Shown here piece after piece: positions 55,040 to 64,000 of a stretch of DNA of 64,000 bases (position 1 is its first letter; each line of letters starts with the position of its first letter). Below the pieces are notes generated by a model. It was not told the DNA's origin and did no database searches. It saw only the letters and a list, made by a program, of their open reading frames with translations. The stretch is from positions 1 to 64,000 of the forward strand of contig NZ_AYYW01000035.1 in the NCBI RefSeq assembly GCF_001434535.1, written 5' to 3'. A program made the translations under genes and the position numbers. The stretch is from Ligilactobacillus animalis KCTC 3501 = DSM 20602. Its GTDB lineage: Bacteria > Bacillota > Bacilli > Lactobacillales > Lactobacillaceae.

Positions 55040-56763
55040 TGGTCGATAAACTGCTATTTAAACTAGCAGGAATAAGACAGATCATGGTAAAGCTTGCAGG
55101 ACTCTCGTTTCTGCAAGCTTTACTTATCATAGGGCAAGCTTTATTTTTAAGTGCTACTTTGACCGATCTGTGGTTGGGAAAGCCACTGAGGAGTCAGGTA
55201 TTCAATATTTGTGCTTTTTCGGTCTGTTTTATCCTGCGTCAGGGAATAGATCTGATCGATGCCAAATTATTAGATAACTATGCGCGGCAAAGTGCCAAAG
55301 AAATGCGTAAACGATTGTTAGAGAAGATCTTCATTCTAGGGCCTGGAGTGGTCCAAACGCAAGGAACAGGTAATTTAGTGACTTTAACTTTGGATGGTAT
55401 CTTTCAGGTAGAAAATTACATCAAATTATTATTGAGTAAAATGATGAGCATGGCGATCGTGCCAGTCTTGATCTTGTTAGTGACATTTTGGATGGATATC
55501 ACTTCTGGGGTCATCATGTTATTGGTATATCCCTTGATCGTTTTATTCATGGTCATTTTAGGCTTTGCGGCTAAAGCTAAAGCTGATCGTCAATTTTCGA
55601 CGTTTCAACGTCTGTCCAATCATTTTATCGATTCGTTGCGAGGCATTGATACCTTAAAGTATTTTGGCTTAAGTAAGCGATATTCTAAGAGTGTTTATCG
55701 CTCAAGTGAAAACTTTCGTAAGACTACGATGCAGACCTTGCGCGTAGCTATGTTATCGACTTTTGCGCTCGATTTCTTCACGACTTTATCGATCGCTGTT
55801 TTGGCTGTCTTTTTAGGCTTGAGATTGATCGATCAGCAAATGTCGCTTTTCTATGGCCTCTCGATCTTGATCTTAGCCCCTGAATATTTCTTGCCGATCA
55901 GAAATTTTGCCAATGACTATCATGCCACACTGAATGGTAAGAATTCATTTCATGCGATCGCTAAGATCATCCATGCGCCATTACCTCAAGCACCTGAGGT
56001 CGAGTTGACTTCATGGCAAGCCACAGATGGTTTTAAAGCTGAACAGATCGGGTTTAGCTACGATGAACAAAATGGGATCGCACCTGTGAGCTTTGCAGTC
56101 AAAGGCTATCAAAAAGTTGGGATCATTGGTATGAGTGGTTCAGGTAAGACGACCTTGATCAATTTGTTAAGTGGGTTCTATACACCTGATTCGGGTGAGT
56201 TTACTGTTCAAGGACATAAGTTACCTAACTTGGATCTAGCTGACTGGCGTAAACAGGTACTTTATATCCCACAGTCGCCTTATGTTTTCTCAGATACTTT
56301 ACGAAACAACATCGCATTTTATACGCCTGATGTTTCGGATGAGGAGATCTACGAAGCAATCAAAGTGGTCGGCCTTGAGCGTTTAGTCGCTGAGTTACCT
56401 GAAGGCTTGGATACTAAGATTGGGAGCGGGAAACGCGCACTTTCAGGTGGTCAAGCGCAACGGATCGCTTTAGCGCGTGCCTTCTTGGATAAAAAACGCA
56501 AGGTCATGATCTTTGATGAACCGACGGCGCACTTAGATATCGAGACTGAATTGGAATTGAAAGAAAAAATGATGCCACTGATGCAAGATCGGTTGGTTTT
56601 CTTTGCTACACACCGTCTGCATTGGATGCACCAAATGGACTATATCTTAGTCATGGATGAAGGTAAATTGGTTGAAAGTGGAACCTATAGTGAGCTCTTA
56701 GCTAAGAATGGTTACTTCTGTAAGTTATTAAGTGAAATGAGGGGGGATACAGATGCTAAATAA
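55039..56763 (+). CDS. cydD: Cytochrome bd assembly ABC transporter, CydD
   Basis: A 574-residue ABC half-transporter with N-terminal helices and an ATPase: Walker A GMSGSGKTT near residue 366, signature LSGGQAQRIALARA, Walker B VMIFDEPTAHLD. CydDC proteins are needed for cytochrome bd assembly and export thiols in E. coli, with more recent work favouring a haem role. Translationally coupled to cydB and overlapping cydC by 11 nt. Confidence 0.93.
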   Translation: MVDKLLFKLAGIRQIMVKLAGLSFLQALLIIGQALFLSATLTDLWLGKPLRSQVFNICAFSVCFILRQGIDLIDAKLLDNYARQSAKEMRKRLLEKIFILGPGVVQTQGTGNLVTLTLDGIFQVENYIKLLLSKMMSMAIVPVLILLVTFWMDITSGVIMLLVYPLIVLFMVILGFAAKAKADRQFSTFQRLSNHFIDSLRGIDTLKYFGLSKRYSKSVYRSSENFRKTTMQTLRVAMLSTFALDFFTTLSIAVLAVFLGLRLIDQQMSLFYGLSILILAPEYFLPIRNFANDYHATLNGKNSFHAIAKIIHAPLPQAPEVELTSWQATDGFKAEQIGFSYDEQNGIAPVSFAVKGYQKVGIIGMSGSGKTTLINLLSGFYTPDSGEFTVQGHKLPNLDLADWRKQVLYIPQSPYVFSDTLRNNIAFYTPDVSDEEIYEAIKVVGLERLVAELPEGLDTKIGSGKRALSGGQAQRIALARAFLDKKRKVMIFDEPTAHLDIETELELKEKMMPLMQDRLVFFATHRLHWMHQMDYILVMDEGKLVESGTYSELLAKNGYFCKLLSEMRGDTDAK

Positions 56764-58498
56764 GTTATCATTTTTTAAAGCTTCGCAACATGATAGCTGG
56801 GTCAAACCGTTTTTGAAGCACTACAAAAAAACGCTTTGGTTAGCGATCTTCCTCGGCGTTTTAACTTTTATCTGTGCAGGGGGATTGATGTTTACTAGTG
56901 GCTATCTGATCACAAAATCAGCAACACCACCGGAAAATATCTTATTAGTTTATGTTCCGATCGTTTTGACGAGAGCATTTGGGATCTTTCGCCCATTATT
57001 GCACTATTTAGAACGGTTGACCAGCCATAACTGGGTCTTTAAGATGACCTCAGAGTTTCGGCGCAAGATGTATGATGCTTTGGAACGGGATGCGGTCTTT
57101 TTCAATAACAAATATCGCTTAGGAGATATCTTAGGCTTGTTATCAGAAGACGTTGCCCACATCCAAAATCTATATTTGCGAACACTTTTCCCATATTTTA
57201 CGGTCTGTGGGCTTTACGTTTTTATCATTGTTGGGTTAGGTGTGATCTCACCTCTGTTTGCCTTATGGATGCTTGTGTTATATGGCCTTTTGATCTTTGC
57301 GCTCCCGCTTTGGTCAGTTATTGTTAACGGGGCCCGGCAAGAGTACGAAAAGCAGATCAAAAATGCATTGTATCTTGATCTTACCGATAATGTCTTGGGG
57401 GTCTCGGATTGGATCTTTTCGGAACGTGCCAATGATTATCTTAAACGACACGAGGAAAATGAAGCAAAATTGCTCACGACGCAAGAAAAGATGCGAAAAT
57501 TTGAACGTCGCCGTGATCTAGTGGGACAATTTATCTTTTTAGCGATCGTTGTTAGTTTGATCATTTGGGCTTCAGGCCGTTTTGGTGGTACCGAGACTGA
57601 TTCGATCAACTGGATCGCAGCGTTTGTGCTCTGTGTCTTTCCTTTGGCGGATGCCTTTATGCCACTGCCAACGGCTGCACAAGAGACAAATGTATATTTA
57701 GATTCGATCAAGCGCTTAAATGCTTTACCACACCCAGAAGAAGAACGTAAAAAAGCACCAGCAGTGACAGCACCATACGAACTGCAAGTTAAAGACTTGG
57801 TGTACGCTTATGCCGATGGACATCATAATGTGTTGAATAGGATCAACTTAAAGATAAAACCAGGCGAAAAGTTGGCGATTTTAGGTCGGAGTGGCTCGGG
57901 GAAAAGTACCCTAGCTAGTTTATTGCGGGGCGATTTGGCTCCAACAGCCGGCTCAGTGACCTTAAACGAGATCAAGACGACCGAATTTGGCGATGATATT
58001 GCTAAATATATCGGTGTCATCCACCAAACGCCATATCTTTTCAATACGACTGTGGTCAATAATGTCCGGATCGGTAATGAAGCTGCTAGTGATGAAGAAG
58101 TTTGGGATGTTTTAGAGCGCGTAGGCTTGAAAAAATTGATAAAAAAACTGCCTCAAGGACTGGAAACAATGGTCGATGAGGCAGGATTGAGATTTTCAGG
58201 TGGTGAAAGACACCGGCTAGCTTTAGCGCGGATCTTATTAAAAGATGCGCCGATCATCATTTTGGATGAACCGACAGTCGGACTTGATCCGATCACTGAA
58301 CGGGCCTTAGTTAAGACATTCATGGATGTCTTACAGGATAAGACTTTGATCTGGATCACACACCATCTCCAAGGCGTCGAGCATGTAGATCAGATCGTCT
58401 TTATCGAAGATGGCCAGATCGAACTGCAAGGGACACCTAAGCAATTGGCCGACAATAAGCGCTATCAAAAACTTAAACAAGTCGATGGCGGCTATTGA
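56753..58498 (+). CDS. cydC: Cytochrome bd assembly ABC transporter, CydC
   Basis: A 581-residue partner of CydD. Walker A GRSGSGKST near residue 380, signature FSGGERHRLALARI, Walker B IIILDEPTVGLDP. It ends exactly where the convergent polyprenyl synthase gene ends, with no visible terminator between them. Confidence 0.92.
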   Translation: MLNKLSFFKASQHDSWVKPFLKHYKKTLWLAIFLGVLTFICAGGLMFTSGYLITKSATPPENILLVYVPIVLTRAFGIFRPLLHYLERLTSHNWVFKMTSEFRRKMYDALERDAVFFNNKYRLGDILGLLSEDVAHIQNLYLRTLFPYFTVCGLYVFIIVGLGVISPLFALWMLVLYGLLIFALPLWSVIVNGARQEYEKQIKNALYLDLTDNVLGVSDWIFSERANDYLKRHEENEAKLLTTQEKMRKFERRRDLVGQFIFLAIVVSLIIWASGRFGGTETDSINWIAAFVLCVFPLADAFMPLPTAAQETNVYLDSIKRLNALPHPEEERKKAPAVTAPYELQVKDLVYAYADGHHNVLNRINLKIKPGEKLAILGRSGSGKSTLASLLRGDLAPTAGSVTLNEIKTTEFGDDIAKYIGVIHQTPYLFNTTVVNNVRIGNEAASDEEVWDVLERVGLKKLIKKLPQGLETMVDEAGLRFSGGERHRLALARILLKDAPIIILDEPTVGLDPITERALVKTFMDVLQDKTLIWITHHLQGVEHVDQIVFIEDGQIELQGTPKQLADNKRYQKLKQVDGGY

Positions 58499-59476
58499 TC
58501 AGTTAGTTCTCTTCAAAAGGCGTTTGATCAACTTTTCGAGCAAGTCACGTTTTTGCGAGACTGGAAGCTGTGAAGTTTGATCGAGCGCTTTTTGTATGAA
58601 TTTTTCTGCTAGGGCTTTAGCTTTAGTGACACCGCCGTATTTTAAGACAAGTTGTTTAACGGCCTCCATATCGGCAGTGGTCATCTGTTCTTTTTTAGCT
58701 AGATAAGGCATCAGTTCAGCCTTGTGTTCTTGTAAGACCATTAATAGTGGTAAAGAATAAACGCCAGTTGCGAGATCTTCCATGACCGGCTTGTTTAAAT
58801 TTTTGCCATCAGAGTAGTCAAGGATATCGTCTAACATTTGAAAACTCAAGCCGATATTTTGCCCGATCCGTTTAGCTAAAGCAACTTGACGACGGTCAGC
58901 CCCGCTGAAATAAGCCCCTTCTTGACAGGCGAGGCTAAAGATCGCAGCGGTCTTACCGTTGATATTGCGAAGATAAGTCAAAAAGCTCTTTTCTGTATCA
59001 AAACGAGCGTTCATTTGGCTGATCTCGCCGTTTAATATCTGACGCATCATTTGTGCGTTGACTTTGAGATAAGGTGAAGCGTACAAAGCGTCAGCGATCA
59101 GATCGAAAAAGACAGTAAATAATAGGTCTCCAGCATATACGGCGATGTCTTTACCAAAAGCAGATTGAATGCTGACCTGCCCCCGTCGTTTAGGGGAATC
59201 GTCAATGATATCATCGTGGATCAAAGTTGCAGTGTGCAAAACTTCGATCGAAGCTGCGAGTTTAAGGAGACGTTCCTCGGCAGTCGTAGGCGCATTTTCT
59301 TTGGAAAAGAGCAATAACAAGGCTGGCCGGAGATATTTTCCCCCGTTATTTGCCATCTGTAAGAGAGCGCTTTTAAGTTTAGGATCGTTGACTTCGATCT
59401 TTTTTGCGATCAATTGGTTGACGATCTGGAGATCATCTTTGACCAACGGATACTGTTGCCAAAAATTTAATTTCAT
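58499..59476 (-). CDS. Polyprenyl diphosphate synthase (menaquinone side chain)
   Basis: A 325-residue trans-prenyltransferase. The first aspartate motif is LIHDDIIDDSPKRRG near residue 92 and the second is MLDDILDYSDGKN near residue 215. It lengthens isoprenoids, probably to the heptaprenyl or longer tail of menaquinone, given menA and ndh next door. The bulky residues before the first motif that set chain length cannot be judged reliably by eye. It is divergent from menA across an 87-nt promoter region. Confidence 0.9.
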   Translation of the reverse strand: MKLNFWQQYPLVKDDLQIVNQLIAKKIEVNDPKLKSALLQMANNGGKYLRPALLLLFSKENAPTTAEERLLKLAASIEVLHTATLIHDDIIDDSPKRRGQVSIQSAFGKDIAVYAGDLLFTVFFDLIADALYASPYLKVNAQMMRQILNGEISQMNARFDTEKSFLTYLRNINGKTAAIFSLACQEGAYFSGADRRQVALAKRIGQNIGLSFQMLDDILDYSDGKNLNKPVMEDLATGVYSLPLLMVLQEHKAELMPYLAKKEQMTTADMEAVKQLVLKYGGVTKAKALAEKFIQKALDQTSQLPVSQKRDLLEKLIKRLLKRTN

Positions 59477-59563
59477 TATTTAGGTTTCCTTCCGACATAT
59501 TTATCTAGTTTTATTGTACACTATACTGTGAAGACTAAACCAGTACAAAGCGAGGTAATTTGA

Positions 59564-60478
59564 ATGTCACTTAAGGTTTTCCTTGAACTTGTTGAGATCA
59601 AGGCCAAAACAGCCAGTGTTTTACCTTTCTTGCTTGGAGTATGTTTTAGTTATTATTATTATCATTCACTAAATTGGGCGAATCTGTTGCTCTTTTTTAT
59701 CGCGATGTTTTTATTTAACATGTCAGTCGATGCGTGGGATAATTACAATGACTATCATAATGCTCTTGATAAAGAGGAGTATAAACAAAAGACCAATATT
59801 ATCGGTCGAGAAAACTTATCACCCAGAGAAGTTTTATGGATGTTGCTTGGAATGGCTGGAGTCGCAACTGTTTTAGGACTAGTGTTGGTCGTACGCACTG
59901 GGTGGCCGTTATTGTTGATGGGGATATTTTGTTTTGCTGTCGGGATCTTGTATTCCGCTGGTCCGCGTCCGCTATCGAGTTTACCGATCGGCGAGTTCTT
60001 TTCTGGTTTTACCATGGGCGGAATGATCATGTTGATAAGTATTTATATCAATACTTATCAAGAATTTACGTTTGATCTCTCTGATCTTTGGCGGATCGCA
60101 TTATTAGCGTTACCGAATATGCTTTGGATCTCAAATCTGATGTTAGCTAATAATATTTGTGATCTAGCTGAAGATGAGCGCAATCATCGATATACGATCG
60201 TACACTATTTAGGGAAAAAACGAGCCTTGCAGGTCTATACTGCAAAAAATATTTTGGCGTTAGTCAGTTTGTGTTCAACACCATTTATCGGCTTGGCACC
60301 CTACACGGTCTTATTGATCGTTTTAACACTCCCATTTTTCTACCGGCAAAATAAATTGCTCTGGGAAAAACAAGTAAAAAATGAGACTTTTATCACAGCC
60401 GTCAAGATTTTAGCTGTAGGTTCGTTTTTACAAGTTATTTTATATCTGTTAGGTATTTTATTTGATTTTATTTTTTAA
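59564..60478 (+). CDS. menA: 1,4-dihydroxy-2-naphthoate polyprenyltransferase
   Basis: A 304-residue UbiA-family integral membrane enzyme. The first aspartate motif is NMSVDAWDNYNDYHNALD near residue 48 and the second NNICDLAEDERNHRYTIVHYLG near residue 200. It joins the polyprenyl tail to DHNA to make demethylmenaquinone. No other men genes lie in the window, so DHNA synthesis is elsewhere or the precursor is imported. Followed 15 nt later by ndh. Confidence 0.92.
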   Translation: MSLKVFLELVEIKAKTASVLPFLLGVCFSYYYYHSLNWANLLLFFIAMFLFNMSVDAWDNYNDYHNALDKEEYKQKTNIIGRENLSPREVLWMLLGMAGVATVLGLVLVVRTGWPLLLMGIFCFAVGILYSAGPRPLSSLPIGEFFSGFTMGGMIMLISIYINTYQEFTFDLSDLWRIALLALPNMLWISNLMLANNICDLAEDERNHRYTIVHYLGKKRALQVYTAKNILALVSLCSTPFIGLAPYTVLLIVLTLPFFYRQNKLLWEKQVKNETFITAVKILAVGSFLQVILYLLGILFDFIF

Positions 60479-60493
60479 CGAGGAGATTTTTTT

Positions 60494-61702
60494 ATGAAAA
60501 AAGTAGTTGTTTTAGGCGCTGGATACGCAGGGTTACAAACTGTGCATAAGTTACAAAAGAATGTCAAGGGTAAGGCTAAGATCATCTTAGTCGATAAAGA
60601 TGACTATCATTATGAAACAACGGAATTACACGAAGTTGCTTCTGGGACCCAATCGGCTTTGAAGATCACTTATCCGATCGCTGATATCGTTGATCCGGCA
60701 GTGACTGAATTTATCCAAGATGAAGTGGTGAAACTAGATGCTACTAAAAAACAAGTACAATTAAAACAACATGGTATGCTCGACTATGATTACTGTGTCT
60801 TAGCATTAGGTTTTGTTTCCGAGACTTTTGGGATCAAGGGCGCTAAAGAAAATGCACTTGAAATGACAAATATCAAGCAATCATTGGCGATCTATGACCA
60901 TATTTTAGCTTCGATGGAAAAATACAAAGAAACAAAAGATAAGCGGTACTTACAACTTGTTGTCTGTGGTGCTGGCTTTACCGGGATCGAATTAGCCGGT
61001 GCTTTAGCTGAAGGACGTCCAGAATATGCTAAAGTTGCTGGAGTAGCACCATCTGAAGTCAAGATCACAGTTGTTGAAGCAGCAACACGTCTTTTGCCAA
61101 TGTTTAGCGAAAAACTAGCGGATTATGGTGTCAAACTAGTTGAGAGCTTGGGGATTGAACTACTTTGCGGTGCTAAGATCAGTGAAGTGGCACCTGGCGA
61201 AGTTATCTATGAAAAAGATGGTCAAACCAACTCCTTGAAAGCTGAAACGATCATTTGGACAACAGGTGTTTCAGGCAGTCCAGTCGTAGGTGAATCCAAC
61301 TTACAAGAACGTCGCGGGCGGGTCGTAGTCACAGATAATTTGACTGATCCAAACTTTGATGATCTTTATATCTTAGGTGATGTCGCGGCTGTGATGGATA
61401 AAGAAAGCGGCCGGCCATATCCAACAACGGCGCAGATCGCTACTGAGATGGCAGTCTATGCGGCTAAAGATCTCGAATCACAGATCAACGGCAATGGTCA
61501 TTTAAGTACACCATTTGTATATAAGAGCAAAGGGACGGTCGCTTCAGTCGGTAATACCCATGGCTTTGGGGTGATCGGCAAGTTGGAGATCAAGGGTTAT
61601 CCGGCTTCGATGATGAAGAAGATGATCATGAACAAGTCACTCTTTGAGATCGGCGGGTTCAAAGAATTTATTGCTAAAGGTCGTTTCGACTTATATCACT
61701 AA
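60494..61702 (+). CDS. ndh: Type II NADH:quinone oxidoreductase
   Basis: A 402-residue flavoprotein: FAD site VVVLGAGYAGLQTVHKL, NADH site VVCGAGFTGIELAGAL near residue 158, and ILGDVAAVMD near residue 293. The C-terminal FEIGGFKEFIAKGRFD is a membrane-associating helix typical of NDH-2. It passes electrons from NADH to menaquinone without pumping protons. Likely co-transcribed with menA. Confidence 0.94.
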   Translation: MKKVVVLGAGYAGLQTVHKLQKNVKGKAKIILVDKDDYHYETTELHEVASGTQSALKITYPIADIVDPAVTEFIQDEVVKLDATKKQVQLKQHGMLDYDYCVLALGFVSETFGIKGAKENALEMTNIKQSLAIYDHILASMEKYKETKDKRYLQLVVCGAGFTGIELAGALAEGRPEYAKVAGVAPSEVKITVVEAATRLLPMFSEKLADYGVKLVESLGIELLCGAKISEVAPGEVIYEKDGQTNSLKAETIIWTTGVSGSPVVGESNLQERRGRVVVTDNLTDPNFDDLYILGDVAAVMDKESGRPYPTTAQIATEMAVYAAKDLESQINGNGHLSTPFVYKSKGTVASVGNTHGFGVIGKLEIKGYPASMMKKMIMNKSLFEIGGFKEFIAKGRFDLYH

Positions 61703-61712
61703 TATTTTAGGT

Positions 61713-61749
61713 AAAAGAACGTAGGATCAACTGTCTACGTTCTTTTTTT
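61713..61749 (+). terminator. Rho-independent terminator after ndh
   Basis: AAAGAACGTAG / CTACGTTCTTT stem and T run. Confidence 0.8.
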
Positions 61750-61781
61750 GTGCAAATATACAATAATTAAAAACAAAACAT

Positions 61782-61811
61782 GCAAGCGTTTTACGTGCTT
61801 TGGAGTATAAT
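61782..61811 (+). promoter_or_regulatory. Cre-like site and -10 element upstream of lutA
   Basis: TGCAAGCGTTTTAC at 61782-61795 (reverse complement matches the cre consensus at about 11 of 14 positions) overlaps where a -35 would sit for TATAAT at 61806-61811. That arrangement would let CcpA block the promoter. Inference from pattern only. Confidence 0.4.
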
Positions 61812-61892
61812 TATGGTATAGCAATGATTATTGGTATTTTTTGATTTATATGTTGCCCAAGCCTTATCAAAGGAGGTGGAGGTGCATTTTAA

Positions 61893-62702
61893 ATGCACTT
61901 ATCAATGAAAGTATGTATTTTTTCAACCTGTATCGTTGATCTGCTTTTTCCAAATGTAGGTCAAGCGATGGTCGAAGTATTAGAGCGCTTTGGCTGTGAG
62001 ACGGTCTTTCCTAAGGGGCAGGTCTGTTGCGGTCAGCCAACGTATAATAGCGGTTACAGTAAGGGGACGATCAAGACATTTTACAATGAGATCGATGCAT
62101 TATTAAGTGTAGATGCGGATTACATTGTTGGACCTTCGGGTTCATGTGTCGGGATGTTAAAGGAATATAAAGATATCTTAAAAGATGATCCTAACTATGC
62201 CAAAAAGGCTCAGATTTTACATGATAAGACCTATGAGTTCTCACAATTTATCTATCGTGTGCTAGGTATCTTAGACTGTGGAGCTCAATTAGATGCAACT
62301 GCCACCTTCCACCGCTCTTGTCACATGACACGGCTGTTAGGTGAACGGACTGCGCCATTTGTCTTGCTCGATCATGTTAAAGATCTTGAGATGATCCCAT
62401 TGCATAATGTGCAATTATGTTGTGGCTTTGGTGGTACTTTCTCGGCTAAAGAACCCGAGATATCCGAAGCGATGGTCGACGATAAGGTCAATAATATCGT
62501 AGCTACGAATGCCCAGATCTTGATCGGGGCAGATCAAGCATGTTTGATGAATATTGGTGGACGGATGAATCGTCGAGGGGAAAAGATCAAAGTGATGCAT
62601 ATTGCAGAAGTTTTGAATCATAATGTCGATCTTTCCCGGGTCAAATACGTCAAGGATACGGATCACCAGATGGTACCAGCTAATGGAAGCGGGGTGTTTT
62701 AG
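61893..62702 (+). CDS. lutA: Lactate utilisation Fe-S protein LutA
   Basis: A 269-residue protein of the CCG-domain family (LutA/YkgE). Two cysteine-rich CCG domains are seen: CQQVCCGQP-type VCCGQPTYNSGY near residue 48 and LCCGFGGTFSAKEPE near residue 170. It is one of three Lut proteins that oxidise L-lactate to pyruvate. GGAGGTG eight bases upstream sets ATG 61893, four codons before the usual MKVxxFSTC start. The stop abuts lutB. Confidence 0.92.
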   Translation: MHLSMKVCIFSTCIVDLLFPNVGQAMVEVLERFGCETVFPKGQVCCGQPTYNSGYSKGTIKTFYNEIDALLSVDADYIVGPSGSCVGMLKEYKDILKDDPNYAKKAQILHDKTYEFSQFIYRVLGILDCGAQLDATATFHRSCHMTRLLGERTAPFVLLDHVKDLEMIPLHNVQLCCGFGGTFSAKEPEISEAMVDDKVNNIVATNAQILIGADQACLMNIGGRMNRRGEKIKVMHIAEVLNHNVDLSRVKYVKDTDHQMVPANGSGVF

Positions 62703-64000
62703 ATGGGCTTAAAGACAAGTGAACTTTCATTTGACGAACGCGTAAAAAATGCTAAAAAAGACAAGTTTATGCGTGCATCAGTGGCTAAAGCCCAAGATGC
62801 GCAATTTGAGAAGCGGACACGTGCCCGGGAACAATTGGGCCATTGGAACGAGTGGCGTGAGTTAGGTGAGCAGATCCGCCAACATGCCGTTAAACATTTA
62901 CCAGATTATCTTGAAGAATTTAGCGAAAATGTCCAAAAAAATGGCGGACATGTTTATTTTGCTAAGACAGATGCCGATGCAACGGCTTACATCAAGCAAG
63001 TCGCACGTGAGAAGAATGTCAAAAAGGTCGTTAAATCTAAATCAATGGTCACGACGGAGATCGATCTAGACAAGGAATTGTTGAAGATCCCCGGATTATC
63101 ATTGATGGAAACTGACTTAGCGGAATTTATCCTACAAGAAGATGATTGGGATGAACCGACCCATATCGTTTTTCCGACCTTGCACAAAAATCGCGATCAA
63201 GTACGGGAAGTCTTCCAAAAGATCGGCTATGAGGGCGATAATGATCCTGAAAGAATGGGGCGTTTTGCTCGTAGCTATTTACGTAAGTATTTTATGGAAG
63301 CCGACTTGGGGATCACCGGGTGTAACTTTGCGATCGCCGACAATGGAATGATCAATTTGGTCACTAACGAAGGTAATGCTGACTTGACGATGGCGTTACC
63401 AAAGACGCAGATCGTTGTCATGGGGATGGAGCGGATCGTTCCTGGGCTAAAGGAAGCCGAAGTGTTGGATAATCTGCTTTGCCGCAGTGCGGTCGGTCAA
63501 AAATTGACAAGTTATTGTACTTTTAGTGCAGGAAAACTAGACGACGAACTTGATGGTCCAGAGGATTTCCACGTAGTCATCATTGATAATGGTCGTTCTA
63601 ATGCGTTGAATACAGTCTTTGAACAGATCTTGCAATGTATTCGTTGTGGAGCTTGTTTGAATGTTTGTCCGGTTTACCGCCAGATCGGAGGCCAAGGCTA
63701 TGGTTCGATCTATCCTGGACCAATGGGTGAAGTTTTATCTCCAATTTTAGATGGTTATGAAAACTTTGGTGAGCTGCCATATGCCTGCAGTTTATGTGGA
63801 GCCTGTACAGAAACATGTCCGGTCAAGATCCCACTGCATGATCTGATCTTGGAACACCGTAAAGTCGAGATGAATAAACTTCATTTAGATCATAGTCTAA
63901 ATAATGTTATCTTTAAGACGATCAGTGTCGGGACTAAGACTCCGATCCTCTTTAAAGGCGCTTTGATGGGTGAACATTTGGCAATGAAGCCATTCTCCAA
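62703..64000 (+). CDS. lutB: Lactate utilisation Fe-S protein LutB (truncated by the window end)
   Basis: About 432 codons are visible before the edge; full-length LutB is about 475-490 residues. It contains the LUD domain (ADLGITGCNFAIADNGMINLVTNEGNADL) and two ferredoxin-like 4Fe-4S motifs, CIRCGACLNVCPVYR near residue 317 and CSLCGACTETCPVKIP near residue 362. With LutA and a presumed LutC beyond the edge it should feed lactate electrons into the quinone pool. Confidence 0.92.
   Translation, partial: MGLKTSELSFDERVKNAKKDKFMRASVAKAQDAQFEKRTRAREQLGHWNEWRELGEQIRQHAVKHLPDYLEEFSENVQKNGGHVYFAKTDADATAYIKQVAREKNVKKVVKSKSMVTTEIDLDKELLKIPGLSLMETDLAEFILQEDDWDEPTHIVFPTLHKNRDQVREVFQKIGYEGDNDPERMGRFARSYLRKYFMEADLGITGCNFAIADNGMINLVTNEGNADLTMALPKTQIVVMGMERIVPGLKEAEVLDNLLCRSAVGQKLTSYCTFSAGKLDDELDGPEDFHVVIIDNGRSNALNTVFEQILQCIRCGACLNVCPVYRQIGGQGYGSIYPGPMGEVLSPILDGYENFGELPYACSLCGACTETCPVKIPLHDLILEHRKVEMNKLHLDHSLNNVIFKTISVGTKTPILFKGALMGEHLAMKPFS

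Overview
The window looks like a low-GC, AT-rich chromosome segment from a member of the Lactobacillaceae. Its coding style and gene content (isoleucine 2-epimerase, YSIRK/LPXTG surface proteins with Rib repeats, many GNAT acetyltransferases, CydABCD with MenA and NDH-2 but no visible proton-pumping complex I) point to that family, and I would guess the Ligilactobacillus group; the genus is inference. I saw no rRNA, tRNA, transposase, prophage or CRISPR array.

Layout. 1-8.7 kb: a frameshifted TMEM175-like channel, homocysteine methyltransferase, an isoleucine 2-epimerase with an MFS exporter, a decayed amidohydrolase next to a double-ABM-domain protein, a GNAT, an old-yellow-enzyme and an APC permease. 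8.9-15.3 kb: an ornithine/lysine/arginine decarboxylase divergent from that permease, then a two-gene cysteine/transsulfuration operon preceded by a Cys-Cys leader peptide and terminator, a membrane-anchored matrixin protease and GNATs. 15.4-25.7 kb: topoisomerase III, a RecD/Pif1-like helicase, Cfa, DedA, UppP, a CopY/BlaI-like regulator, a universal stress protein and TetR and MarR regulators. 25.9-34.2 kb: a fumarate-reductase-like flavoprotein, a PTPS-related membrane protein, a broken DHFR-like gene, a PARG-like protein lacking catalytic motifs and a heterodimeric ABC exporter. 34.3-37.3 kb (minus): an OpuA-type glycine betaine transporter. 37.6-43.2 kb: a small basic protein, a GNAT, a structured RNA before lemA-htpX, murF and cshA with a structured leader.

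43.4-52.4 kb is a surface-protein region. A giant (about 2,775-codon) YSIRK...LPQTG adhesin with two repeat families is interrupted by two frameshifts and one nonsense codon, and is followed by a remnant of a second YSIRK protein. 52.5-64 kb is a respiratory block: cydABCD (preceded by a CcpA cre-like site), a polyprenyl diphosphate synthase, menA and ndh, then lutA and the start of lutB (lactate oxidation). Together these suggest a menaquinone/haem-dependent aerobic chain from NADH or lactate to cytochrome bd. No menaquinone ring-synthesis genes other than menA are in the window.

The most interesting items are the Cys-Cys leader peptide ahead of the cysteine operon, the unassigned structured RNAs ahead of lemA and cshA, a matrixin gene whose best Shine-Dalgarno points to an ATC codon, a PARG-fold protein with lost catalytic residues, and a strong NNG-ATC codon-pair preference that enriches GATC. 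The window carries five visibly broken genes; whether these are genuine decay or sequencing errors cannot be decided from the sequence alone.
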